Positions 1 through 7,793 of a stretch of DNA of 64,000 nucleotides are shown piece by piece. Numbering within the stretch: the stretch's first letter is position 1; every line of letters begins with the position of its first letter. The stretch comes from an uncultured Campylobacter sp. (GTDB lineage Bacteria > Campylobacterota > Campylobacteria > Campylobacterales > Campylobacteraceae). The stretch is taken from assembly GCF_938030145.1 (NCBI RefSeq), contig NZ_CALHGM010000009.1, positions 120,990 through 184,989 on the forward strand, written 5' to 3'. A model generated the notes under the pieces. It did no database searches. It was given only the letters and a program-made list of their open reading frames with translations, and was not told where the DNA came from. A program made the translations under genes and the position numbers.

Positions 1-19
1 AACGACTCTCAAACAATAA

Positions 20-42
20 AAGGCGCGAGAATTCCGCGCCTT
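20..42 (-). terminator. Intrinsic terminator after hpf
   Basis: A perfect 8-bp stem (AAGGCGCG with CGCGCCTT) around a 7-nt loop lies downstream of the hpf stop. Read on the minus strand it is followed by a T-rich stretch (TTTATTGTTT), as expected for a rho-independent terminator of the pilin-hpf operon. Confidence 0.75.
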
Positions 43-98
43 AAAATTCTAAAATTCTAAAATTCTAAAATTCTAAAATTCTAAAATTCTAAAATTCT
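43..98. repeat. Seven tandem copies of an 8-bp repeat, AAAATTCT
   Basis: Seven uninterrupted copies of AAAATTCT sit between the hpf terminator and the hpf stop codon; the last copy supplies part of the TAG stop (97-99, minus strand). Copy-number change would alter only the 3' untranslated region, so classical phase variation of the protein is not expected. Every unit contains AAATTC, which fits the RAATTY word. Confidence 0.95.
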
Positions 99-639
99 AA
101 AATAAGCCGAATTTACCGTCTTTACGCTTGTAAAGCACACGCATTTTAGCGTCCATATCATTAAAAACCAAAAACTGATCGGCGCTTTCTTTTAGCTTAT
201 TTAGTGCTTCATCAATCTCTAGCGGTTTATAAAGCTCTAGCTCGGTAGGGACGATTTCATCGACCTCGTCGTTTAAATTTGGCTCATTAACGCCGATTGC
301 ATTATCTACGGCGTTTTGCTTCATTTCGTCGCGATTTTTGTGAGAATTTACCTTATCGTGGTATCTGCGAAGCACTTTTGAGGCGCGCTCGACGATGAGA
401 TCGACGGCAGCATAGAGATCTTTATCTTTTTGGCGCACGACGATAGTGTCTTGATGCGCTAAATTTAATGAGAAATCCACCACGAAGCCCTTTTTACCTT
501 GCTTCTCGTCAGCAGAAATTACACAACGCCCCGAGATAATGTCGAGATTATATTTTTCTAGCGTCTCAAATGCGTTTTCGACATAATTTTTGATAGCTTC
601 CGTTAACTCAAACTGCTTACCTACGATATTTAAATTCAT
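97..639 (-). CDS. hpf: Long-form ribosome hibernation promoting factor
   Basis: A 180-residue protein of the long HPF (RaiA/YfiA) family, which binds the 30S subunit and dimerises 70S ribosomes into inactive 100S particles during slow growth. The N-terminal ribosome-binding domain spans about residues 1-100 (MNLNIVGKQFELTEAIKNYV start). After an acidic linker, the C-terminal dimerisation domain covers about 127-180 and ends in DGKFGLF. The start is preceded by a strong AAGGAGA ribosome binding site 5-6 bases away. It is the last gene of a leftward operon behind three prepilin-like genes, with only 15 bases between them. Family assignment is secure. Confidence 0.95.
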   Translation of the reverse strand: MNLNIVGKQFELTEAIKNYVENAFETLEKYNLDIISGRCVISADEKQGKKGFVVDFSLNLAHQDTIVVRQKDKDLYAAVDLIVERASKVLRRYHDKVNSHKNRDEMKQNAVDNAIGVNEPNLNDEVDEIVPTELELYKPLEIDEALNKLKESADQFLVFNDMDAKMRVLYKRKDGKFGLF

Positions 640-654
640 CGTCTCTCCTTTGCA

Positions 655-1188
655 TTATGGTTTTTGAATAGTACGCCTATGATATGTGATCTGTGGCCTT
701 CCCATAACCGCTACATTAGATTTTACTACCACATCTACAAGCGCGGCATGACTTAAAATTCTGCCCACACTACCGTTCGCAAGACTTTCTGACGAGCCTT
801 GCCCAAAATTACTATAAGCGACGGTATGATTGCCGGGCGCACCCAGCTGTCTATCGAAATATCCGAATGTCACGGTGATATCAAACATCTTTTGAGCCGG
901 ATCATTTGACGGATACTCAAGCGTAATCGTATTTAATGTAGGATTAGTCGCAGCAGTAGAGCCCTTTTCCTTAAGCTCGGTAGTTAGATACTCATGCTTT
1001 TGCATAGCAAGGACGGCTAACTCCGTAGCGCTCTGAGCTAGCAGTAGCGCCTGCTCTCTGCCTTGGATATTATTGACATCGCGAGCCGTCATAGACGCGA
1101 TAGATAGTGCCGTAATCGCCGTAGTTGCTACAATGATGATAAAAAATATGGCTGCTACTAGAGCAAAGCCTTTTTGCATAGTTTTCAT
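655..1188 (-). CDS. Prepilin-like (minor pseudopilin) protein lacking Glu5
   Basis: A 177-residue protein with a short basic leader, a type III prepilin peptidase site (QKG before FALVAA) and one long hydrophobic helix, as in type IV pilin and type II secretion pseudopilins. The mature residue 5 is Ala instead of the usual Glu; loss of Glu5 is known in tip-type minor pilins (GspK or PilX types). The start overlaps the stop of the preceding pilin gene as TAATG, indicating translational coupling. In Campylobacter such pseudopilins serve the Cts transformation apparatus, so a role in DNA uptake is a reasonable inference, not shown here. Confidence 0.75.
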   Translation of the reverse strand: MKTMQKGFALVAAIFFIIIVATTAITALSIASMTARDVNNIQGREQALLLAQSATELAVLAMQKHEYLTTELKEKGSTAATNPTLNTITLEYPSNDPAQKMFDITVTFGYFDRQLGAPGNHTVAYSNFGQGSSESLANGSVGRILSHAALVDVVVKSNVAVMGRPQITYHRRTIQKP

Positions 1189-2246
1189 TAGTACACCACC
1201 TGTGCTTTACAAACGTTTAGATCCAGCTCTGCGGGATCGAAATTTCTGCCGTCATCTCTCATACATAGTTTAAGCGCAACGGCGCCGTTATCATCCTTAA
1301 ACCTAAATAAGCTCACATCCTCTGCTAGTAGTGAGCTGCTAGCAGTGTCATATGAGTGCGCATCACCTGCGACAGTACTCCATGGGCGATAGTTATATTT
1401 CAAGAGCAGATTAAAATTCTTACTCAAATTGCCCGCATTGTCTTTCGTATATGTTACTACCTGATCGGGAACGATCGCGTAAGCGCTATGTGCTATATAG
1501 TACTGCTCAGAAAATTCCTGTGAGTTGGCATTGTTTGGATTGAACGGATATTGGTTGATAGCGATAGTTTCACCTTGTATACTACCGCTACCCGCAGCAC
1601 TAGGAGTGCCTACGGCGATTAGCACGCGGTTTCTGCCGTCTGCCCAAACAGCCCTATCGTAGCCGAAGCCTATGCCTACGCTAGTAGGCGAAGCATCATT
1701 AGTAACAGCTCTAAATATAACGGCGACCTGAGTATTATTAGATGGAGTATTGTAAGCAGTAGCCCTTAAATTCCGAACTATCCTAGCTACTCGCGGAAAA
1801 TCGCTACCCAAGGATACCATATTAAACGCAGCCCTAGTATCTGCGATATATCCGGCATTATCCGCATCGGCCGTCCATGTGCTATCTCGGAGTTGAGACA
1901 TTGACATAAAGCCGCTCCAACCTGGAGTTCTCTGATTTATATTTCTCGTCTCTACGCTTTGTCCGATCCACTCTAATATATCAAATCTCGGATTAGTAAG
2001 GTCGCTAATCGGCACAAAATCATTTACGGCAAGATCTCTGCCTATGGTAGAGCTTTTTATTCTATCCTCCAAGCGATTTGTGATTAGCATCATCGCATTT
2101 TGCGTTCTGGCTTCCAGCTGATTTACCGCACGTACATGCACGTAAGATTTATAGATCTTGGTGTATAGATCAGCGCCAAACATCGAGATGATCCCCAGCA
2201 CTACGATAACAAACACAAGCTCTATAAGGGTAAAGCCTCTTTTCAT
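1188..2246 (-). CDS. Prepilin-like protein with GFTLIELVFV leader
   Basis: A 352-residue protein beginning MKRGFTLIELVFVIVVLG, the classic prepilin cleavage and methylation motif with Glu5, followed by a helix of about 20 hydrophobic residues. The large globular C-terminal part (about 300 residues) is rich in Asn, Ser and Thr and contains two cysteines near its end (LKLCMRDDG and LNVCKAQ). Its size resembles PilW/GspJ-like minor pilins. It lies between two other pilin-like genes, 12 bases after the first and overlapping the third by one base. Likely part of a type II secretion/transformation pseudopilus at the inner membrane. Confidence 0.8.
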   Translation of the reverse strand: MKRGFTLIELVFVIVVLGIISMFGADLYTKIYKSYVHVRAVNQLEARTQNAMMLITNRLEDRIKSSTIGRDLAVNDFVPISDLTNPRFDILEWIGQSVETRNINQRTPGWSGFMSMSQLRDSTWTADADNAGYIADTRAAFNMVSLGSDFPRVARIVRNLRATAYNTPSNNTQVAVIFRAVTNDASPTSVGIGFGYDRAVWADGRNRVLIAVGTPSAAGSGSIQGETIAINQYPFNPNNANSQEFSEQYYIAHSAYAIVPDQVVTYTKDNAGNLSKNFNLLLKYNYRPWSTVAGDAHSYDTASSSLLAEDVSLFRFKDDNGAVALKLCMRDDGRNFDPAELDLNVCKAQVVY

Positions 2247-2258
2247 CTCGCGCTCCTA

Positions 2259-2993
2259 TTAGTTATGTAGTCTAGTGACGGTTGTCTGAACGCCGACGCC
2301 GATATTAGATAAAAATGCCTTTAAAACAACTGATTTAGCAGCACCGTCTCTCGCTACGGCGTCGTTTAGATCCGTAGCAGCAACCCTAACCATCTTGATA
2401 TTGGTAACGGCGCCATTAGATGGTTGATCGCTAAGAACACCACTTATATCGGTACCGGAAGCATATTCCACCGCGCTAAAAGGCTCTGCTACATAATCTA
2501 CATCGACATTAATCCTAGTATTGAGGATAAAATCACCTCTACTGCTAGAGCCCACCAAATTACCGACTGTTATATTCGTCGTGAATCGATCAAAATCGTC
2601 GATATCGTTATAACGACCGCCACCAAAAGAAATTCCATTTCTACCGAATTGTCTTTTTGTAGCTGGAGCTTGAGCGCTAATTCCGCGCCTACTAGCTTCA
2701 TTTAAAATCCCTGGTCTGACCTCGGGGGCGCCATCAGCAGGCGGATTTACCGTTAAAATTCTCCTCATGCAGCTTGCATCTCCTCCGCACGTAGCATCTC
2801 CTGCGTATGCGCTATCCCACTGCGCTTTAGATATACGAGACATAAAAGCTTTAGCGTTATATACGAGCTCCTCTTTAATCGCGAGAGCGTTTAGTTCGGT
2901 GGTTTGCGCGACGATACGAGGGATCGCCATCGTCGTAATCGCTAAAATCACGATAGTAAAGATCAGCTCAATTAGAGTAAAACCTTTTTTCAT
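2259..2993 (-). CDS. Prepilin-like protein with GFTLIELIFT leader
   Basis: A 244-residue protein that starts MKKGFTLIELIFTIVIL, giving an ideal prepilin peptidase site and Glu5. A longer frame opens 14 codons upstream, but the ATG at 2993 is preceded by AAAGAAAGGATG, which gives a ribosome binding site, and places the prepilin leader at the true N-terminus. The body has a Cys pair (TCGGDASCMRR). It is the first gene of the pilin-hpf operon, with a TATAAT box about 70 bases upstream. Probably a pseudopilin of the transformation or secretion machinery. Confidence 0.82.
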   Translation of the reverse strand: MKKGFTLIELIFTIVILAITTMAIPRIVAQTTELNALAIKEELVYNAKAFMSRISKAQWDSAYAGDATCGGDASCMRRILTVNPPADGAPEVRPGILNEASRRGISAQAPATKRQFGRNGISFGGGRYNDIDDFDRFTTNITVGNLVGSSSRGDFILNTRINVDVDYVAEPFSAVEYASGTDISGVLSDQPSNGAVTNIKMVRVAATDLNDAVARDGAAKSVVLKAFLSNIGVGVQTTVTRLHN

Positions 2994-3059
2994 CTTACAT
3001 CCTTTCTTTAAAATTTTGAAATTACGGAAACGCAAACTTACTCTGCGTTATCGGCGCTA

Positions 3060-3065
3060 ATTATA
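3060..3065 (-). promoter_or_regulatory. -10 box of the pilin-hpf operon
   Basis: TATAAT on the minus strand, about 67 bases upstream of the first pilin start. The region upstream is AT-rich without a clear -35, as is usual for sigma-70 promoters in this group. Confidence 0.6.
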
Positions 3066-3207
3066 CTATTGTTAAACTTAAATTTAGAATTTATCGCGTA
3101 AATTCTTTTGGTTTACAAAGATTTTTAAGCCCGAACGCACAAAAATTTTAAAGAAATTCCATTTTTAAATTTGAACGCGGAATTTAAGCTTGCATTTACT
3201 CAAAGAC

Positions 3208-3213
3208 TATAAA
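3208..3213 (+). promoter_or_regulatory. Candidate -10 box for bamD-lon
   Basis: TATAAA lies 33 bases upstream of the bamD start, in the spacer shared with the divergent pilin operon. Confidence 0.45.
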
Positions 3214-3245
3214 ATTACGAGCTAAATAAATTCCAAGGATTTTTT

Positions 3246-3893
3246 ATGACAAATCTAAGTAAAATTCTATCCGCTCTCCTATTTATCGCGTTTATCGGCG
3301 GCTGCAGTGGCAAAGGCGACGGCGAGCTTTTTAATCTAAGCCCCGAGGCATGGTATTCTAAAATTTTAGAAGATATAAACAACGCCAGCATGGAGGATGC
3401 CGAGAAGCACTACACTAGCTTTTCTAGCGAACATATCGCTTCGCCGTTGCTTGAGGAGATGACACTCATTATGGCGTGGGCTTTTGTGGAGGATGAAAAC
3501 TACGAGAAAGCAAACAAATACCTAGACGAATATATCCGTCTCTACGGCACGACGCAAAAGATCGAATACGCAAGATTTCTAAAAATTAGAGCAAATTTCG
3601 ATTCCTTTAGCCGCCCAAATCGCAACCAAAAGCTAATGCTAAACAGCATCGACGAAATTCGAAAATTTATAGCTGAATATCCGCAGAGCGAGTATCGTCC
3701 GCTACTTGAGACGATGCTAACGAAGCTCAGGCTTGCAGAGCATCAGCTAAATATCGACATCAAAGACCTTTACCAGCGCACCGACCGCGAAAGTTCTGCC
3801 AAAATTTACGAGCAGCGCATCGAAGAGTCCCCGTTAAACGGCACCGACGTCATCAAACCGCGCTCGCCTTGGTATCGCGCGATTTTTGAGTAG
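3246..3893 (+). CDS. bamD: Outer membrane assembly lipoprotein BamD
   Basis: A 215-residue lipoprotein of the BamD (YfiO/ComL) family, the TPR component of the BAM complex that inserts beta-barrel proteins into the outer membrane. The N-terminus is a lipoprotein signal (hydrophobic stretch ending FIGGC, lipidated Cys20). The body carries TPR-like helices with typical phrases such as SPEAWYSKILEDI, YEKANKYLDEYIRLY and FIAEYPQSEYRPL. Length is near the usual 210-245. An AAGGA site precedes the ATG. lon follows after 8 bases, so the two are probably co-transcribed; this pairing is seen in other Campylobacter. Confidence 0.9.
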   Translation: MTNLSKILSALLFIAFIGGCSGKGDGELFNLSPEAWYSKILEDINNASMEDAEKHYTSFSSEHIASPLLEEMTLIMAWAFVEDENYEKANKYLDEYIRLYGTTQKIEYARFLKIRANFDSFSRPNRNQKLMLNSIDEIRKFIAEYPQSEYRPLLETMLTKLRLAEHQLNIDIKDLYQRTDRESSAKIYEQRIEESPLNGTDVIKPRSPWYRAIFE

Positions 3894-3901
3894 GAGGAGC
3901 G

Positions 3902-6403
3902 ATGCAACTGATGCAAAACACAACCTTTCCTAGTGATCTACCTATCATCGTCGAGGACGAGCTATTTTTATATCCCTTTATGATAGCGCCCCTTTTCATC
4001 GGCGACGAACATAACAAAAAGGCTCTCGATCTAGCAGCCAAAAACGAATCTATGATAATGGTCGTAAGCTCGAAGTCGGAATTTAGCGGCGATAGAAGCT
4101 TCGGCGGTATCTATAACGCAGGCGTCGTGGGCTCCGTGATGAGAACCGTGCCACTTCCCGACGGTCGGGTTAAAATTTTATTCCAAGGTGCGCTAAAAGG
4201 CAAAATCGTAAAAGAAATTTCGCAAGATCCGCTGGTCGCTACCGTCGATATCATCCACGACGAGCGCGGCAACGACCAGAAATTAGACGCGCTGGTAAGC
4301 GTGCTGAAGGAAAAAACCAAGACGCTTAGCACGCTTACGCATTTTTTTCCGAACGATCTGCTAAAGACCATCGACGACGGCACCGATGCCGCGCGCGTCT
4401 GCGATCTGATTTTAAGCGCACTACGGCTAAAAAAGCAGGTAGCCTACTCATTTTTTACCGAGAGCAATTTGCAAAAACGCCTTTTCAACCTCATCAACTA
4501 CATCTCCGACGAGATCGAAGCGCAGAGGCTCGAAAAGGAGATCAAAAGCAAGGTTCATTCCAAGATCGACAAGACGAACAAAGAGTATTTTTTAAAAGAG
4601 CAGCTCAAGCAGATCCAAAAAGAGCTCGGAGGCGATGCCGATCGCGATGTCGAGATCGAGGAATACCGCAAAAAGCTGGAAGCCAAAAAGCCCTATTTGG
4701 GCGAGGATGCCTACAAAGAGATCAAAAAGCAGATCGATAAATTTGCCCGCTTGCACCCCGATAGCGCCGATGCGGGGCTAGTGCAGAGCTATCTGGACTG
4801 GGTTTTGGAGGTGCCTTTTGAAAAGACCGCCAAGCACAAGATGTCCATCGAGGGCGTTACGGCGCAGCTAAACAAAGACCACCATTCCCTGCAAAAGCCC
4901 AAAGCACGTATAGAGGAGTATTTCGCGCTAAAGCAGCTTTTGGAGCTTCGCGGCACAAGCGGCAAGAAGAGCAAAGAGGACGGCAAAAACGGCGGCGCGA
5001 TCTTGTGCTTCTACGGCCCTCCCGGCGTAGGCAAGACGAGCCTTGCGAACTCTATCGCGACCGCGCTTAAGCGCAAACTTATCCGTATCGCTTTGGGCGG
5101 GCTCGAGGACGTAAACGAGCTACGCGGACACCGCCGCACCTACATCGGCGCGATGCCGGGTCGCATCGTGCAAGGTCTCATCGAGGCAAATCAGATGAAC
5201 CCCGTCATCGTGCTTGATGAGATTGATAAAATTTCAAGCTCATACAAGGGCGATCCGACGGCGGTTCTGCTTGAAATTTTAGACCCGGAGCAAAACTCGA
5301 GCTTTAGGGATTACTATCTAAATTTCAACATCGATCTTAGCAAGATCATCTTTATCGCCACGGCAAACGACGTATCTCTCATACCCGCGCCGCTGCGCGA
5401 TAGGATGGAGTTTATCGAGCTTAGCTCATACACGCCGCAGGAGAAATTTCAGATCGCCAAAGACTATCTGATCCCTCAGGAGCTGCAGCGCCACGGCTTA
5501 AAATCAGCCGACGTAGCGATCAACCCGGCAGCTCTTTCCGAGATCATCGAAGAGTACACGCGCGAAAGCGGCGTGCGAAACCTGCGCCGCCAAATCGCTG
5601 CGATCTTCCGCAAGGTCGCGGTTAAAATTTTAAAAGACAAAGAGTTTAAAAAGATCGTCGTGACGACGAAAAATTTAAGCGAATTCCTAAATAAAAAGGT
5701 TTTCGAGATCGACGAGGTTGAAAAACGCGATCAAATCGGCATAGTAAACGGGCTTGCGTGGACTGCGGTAGGCGGCGACGTGCTCAAAATCGAAGCAGTC
5801 AAGATCAAAGGCAAGGGCGAGATGACGATCACGGGCCAGCTCGGCGACGTGATGAAAGAATCCGCGCAAATCGCCTTTAGCGTCGTGAAGGTGTTAATCG
5901 ACGAGGGCAAGCTACAAGCGGGGCAAGGCGCGGAGGCGGCAAAAGCCTCACGCGCGGGCAAAAACTCCGCATTGCGCGCAAATGGCGGCGCGTCTAAAAG
6001 CTCGGCGGCGCGAAATTTAGGCGCGGAGGAAAATTCCGAAAGCTCGGAGCAGATTTATAATAAATTCGACCTTCACATCCACGTGCCCGAGGGCGCGACG
6101 CCGAAGGACGGACCTAGCGCAGGCATCACGATGAGTACAGCGATCGCGTCGATTTTAAGCGAGCGCGAGGTACGCGCAGATCTAGCGATGACGGGCGAGA
6201 TCACGCTAAGCGGCAAGGTGCTGCCGATCGGCGGGCTTAAGGAGAAGCTCATCGCTGCGCACAAAGCCAAAATCGCCGAGGTTTTGATCCCGCGCAAAAA
6301 CTACGAACGCGACCTGGAGGAGATCCCGGACGAGGTCAAAAACGATCTGAAAATAACGCCGGTAGATCGGATCGAAGAGGTGCTGAAGCTGGCGCTCGTT
6401 TAA
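3902..6403 (+). CDS. lon: ATP-dependent protease Lon, with an extra low-complexity loop
   Basis: An 833-residue Lon protease, degrading misfolded and regulatory proteins in the cytosol. Order: N-terminal substrate domain (about 12-200), AAA+ module with Walker A GPPGVGKTS at 372-380 and Walker B VIVLDEIDK, then the proteolytic domain with the Ser-Lys dyad Ser739 (DGPSAG) and Lys782 (GGLKEK). A GTAGGAGGAGCG ribosome binding site precedes the ATG. It is longer than typical Lon (about 780-800) because of an Ala/Ser/Gly/Asn-rich insertion of roughly 40 residues at about 672-714, just ahead of the HIHVPEGATPKDGPSAG block. The dyad and all other motifs are intact, so it should be active. Confidence 0.97.
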   Translation: MQLMQNTTFPSDLPIIVEDELFLYPFMIAPLFIGDEHNKKALDLAAKNESMIMVVSSKSEFSGDRSFGGIYNAGVVGSVMRTVPLPDGRVKILFQGALKGKIVKEISQDPLVATVDIIHDERGNDQKLDALVSVLKEKTKTLSTLTHFFPNDLLKTIDDGTDAARVCDLILSALRLKKQVAYSFFTESNLQKRLFNLINYISDEIEAQRLEKEIKSKVHSKIDKTNKEYFLKEQLKQIQKELGGDADRDVEIEEYRKKLEAKKPYLGEDAYKEIKKQIDKFARLHPDSADAGLVQSYLDWVLEVPFEKTAKHKMSIEGVTAQLNKDHHSLQKPKARIEEYFALKQLLELRGTSGKKSKEDGKNGGAILCFYGPPGVGKTSLANSIATALKRKLIRIALGGLEDVNELRGHRRTYIGAMPGRIVQGLIEANQMNPVIVLDEIDKISSSYKGDPTAVLLEILDPEQNSSFRDYYLNFNIDLSKIIFIATANDVSLIPAPLRDRMEFIELSSYTPQEKFQIAKDYLIPQELQRHGLKSADVAINPAALSEIIEEYTRESGVRNLRRQIAAIFRKVAVKILKDKEFKKIVVTTKNLSEFLNKKVFEIDEVEKRDQIGIVNGLAWTAVGGDVLKIEAVKIKGKGEMTITGQLGDVMKESAQIAFSVVKVLIDEGKLQAGQGAEAAKASRAGKNSALRANGGASKSSAARNLGAEENSESSEQIYNKFDLHIHVPEGATPKDGPSAGITMSTAIASILSEREVRADLAMTGEITLSGKVLPIGGLKEKLIAAHKAKIAEVLIPRKNYERDLEEIPDEVKNDLKITPVDRIEEVLKLALV

Positions 6404-6427
6404 ATTTAAAGCGCCGCTTTAAATTTA
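6401..6427. repeat. Perfect 12-bp inverted repeat over the lon stop codon
   Basis: The arms TAAATTTAAAGC and GCTTTAAATTTA are separated by three bases; the left arm begins with the lon stop codon. It would form a strong hairpin at the mRNA 3' end, but no U-run follows, so its value as a terminator is uncertain. Confidence 0.5.
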
Positions 6428-6760
6428 GCCGCTTTAGTCGCGCGCTTTAGCGGAATTTTAAAATATTTATAGCGGCGTGAAATTTCACCCACGTAAAATT
6501 TTGCTAGCATTAAATCCATCTGCATGCGTTAAATTTCTAAAATTCTTGCGGTAAAATTTCATACCCAGTTTGAGAACGGCGTAAAATTTTATTGCGCAGC
6601 TGGATGTTGAAATTTCTTATAACGATGCGGCGAACGTAAAATTTCGTAGAATTTCACATTCACGCGATCGCGTAATGATGTAAAATTTTACGATAGTTTA
6701 AAATTTCAGCTTCGCTTTTAGCGCAAAATTTTATGAAATTTACCTCGTAAAAGGAATAAA
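6404..6760. other. Gene-free spacer between lon and the GyrI-like gene
   Basis: About 360 bases with many copies of AAAATTT or GAAATTTC separated by short GC-rich words. No coding frame, RNA gene or mobile element could be recognised apart from the hairpin at the lon stop. Confidence 0.6.
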
Positions 6761-7396
6761 ATGTTTGATTTTAAAAAAGAGTTTAGACAACTTTACGCGC
6801 CAAAGCAGGTGCCGAAAATTTTAACTGCCCCGCCTGCAAATTTCGTCTGCGTCCGCGGCGAAGGCGATCCAAACGAGCCGGGTGGCGCGTATCAGCGCGC
6901 GATAGAGGTACTTTACGCCGTGAGTTACGCGCTAAAAATGAGCTATAAAACGGATTATAAAATAGATGGCTTTTTTGAGTACGTCGTGCCGCCGTTAGAG
7001 GGATTTTGGCGGCAAAGCGGCTCGGCTTGCGGCGAGGCAGACTACGCTAGAAAGAGCGATTTTAGCTGGATTGGCGCGATTAGACTGCCAGATTTTATCG
7101 CGCGAGAAAATTTCGACTGGGCGGTAGAGCAAGCCGCAAAAAAGAAAAAGATCGACTGCGGCATAGCGGAGTTTTTGAGGATAGACGAAGGTCTTTGTGC
7201 GCAAATTTTACACATAGGCAGCTTTGACGACGAGCCGCAAAGCGTAGCCAAAATAGACGAGTTTATCGCCGCAAACGGCTACGCAAAGGACTTTGGCGAG
7301 CAAAGAGCGCATCATGAAATCTACCTAAGCGACCCTAGAAAAATCGACCCGCAAAAATGCAAAACGATAATCAGGCTCCCGATTAGGAAAATTTAG
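6761..7396 (+). CDS. GyrI-like small-molecule-binding domain protein
   Basis: A 211-residue stand-alone GyrI-like (SOUL/effector-binding superfamily) protein of the type starting MFDFKKEFRQLYAPKQVPKI. Features supporting this are the FVCVRGEGDPNEPGGAYQRAIEVLYAVSY segment and the later LRIDEGLCAQILHIGSFDDEPQSV stretch, which match the two halves of the domain as generally found. No DNA-binding domain is attached. Ligand and role are unknown; relatives bind or hydrolyse small hydrophobic or cationic compounds. An AAGGA site precedes the ATG. The small DpnD/PcfM-like gene follows after 37 bases. Confidence 0.75.
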   Translation: MFDFKKEFRQLYAPKQVPKILTAPPANFVCVRGEGDPNEPGGAYQRAIEVLYAVSYALKMSYKTDYKIDGFFEYVVPPLEGFWRQSGSACGEADYARKSDFSWIGAIRLPDFIARENFDWAVEQAAKKKKIDCGIAEFLRIDEGLCAQILHIGSFDDEPQSVAKIDEFIAANGYAKDFGEQRAHHEIYLSDPRKIDPQKCKTIIRLPIRKI

Positions 7397-7433
7397 CGGC
7401 GATTGCTATAAGTGCAAAAATAAATGGATAATA

Positions 7434-7625
7434 ATGAAAGAATTTGAAGTAGAGATCGTCGAAACTTCGGCGAGAAGAGTCGTTATTAAAGCAAGAAATA
7501 AAGAAGAAGCGTGTAAGATCGTCCGAGTAGCTTACGAAAGCAGCGAGATTGTTTTAGGTGCGGAGGACTTCGTTTGTGCGGATTTTAAAACGACGGTCGC
7601 GGACGAGCCGAAAACTAAATTATAG
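7434..7625 (+). CDS. DpnD/PcfM-like small protein
   Basis: A 63-residue protein (MKEFEVEIVETSARRVVIKA start) resembling the DpnD/PcfM C-terminal domain family: an alternating beta strand, a helix with EEACKIVRVAYESSEIVL, and a final DFVCADF strand. Members occur next to restriction-modification genes and on conjugative elements, but their biochemical role is not settled. Here it stands just before the AT-rich cassette and a methyltransferase remnant. The composition is like the chromosome, not like the cassette that follows. Confidence 0.6.
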   Translation: MKEFEVEIVETSARRVVIKARNKEEACKIVRVAYESSEIVLGAEDFVCADFKTTVADEPKTKL

Positions 7626-7650
7626 GGATTTTATGGAAACGAATTTAATG

Positions 7651-7707
7651 TAACCCGTCTCACGATTTTCGTAAAAAAATTTCTCATTTTTCACCTTAAT
7701 GTAAAAT
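7651..7707 (+). repeat. Left arm of an imperfect inverted repeat
   Basis: This arm matches the reverse complement of 9191-9247 with a few mismatches and short gaps. Shared blocks in order are TAACC, TCTCA, ATTTTC, TAAAAAA, TCTCATTTTT and CCTTAATGTAAAA. The arms face each other across one gene and mark the approximate limits of the AT-rich insertion. Confidence 0.8.
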
Positions 7708-7751
7708 CAATAAGATATTTTGCATTAATAACAAAAACACAATAAATGCCG

Positions 7752-7757
7752 TATAAT
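7752..7757 (+). promoter_or_regulatory. -10 box of the cassette gene
   Basis: TATAAT followed by an expected transcription start near 7764. It lies inside the longer reading frame that opens at 7746, which argues that the first in-frame ATG there is not the translation start. Confidence 0.6.
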
Positions 7758-7793
7758 ATAACCAGGCAAAAAACAAAAAAGGTAGTGAAATTT

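Noticed and set aside
7746..7793. The upstream ATG at 7746 as the start of the cassette gene
   Set aside because: It precedes the TATAAT box at 7752 and has no ribosome binding site; the ATG at 7794 fits both.
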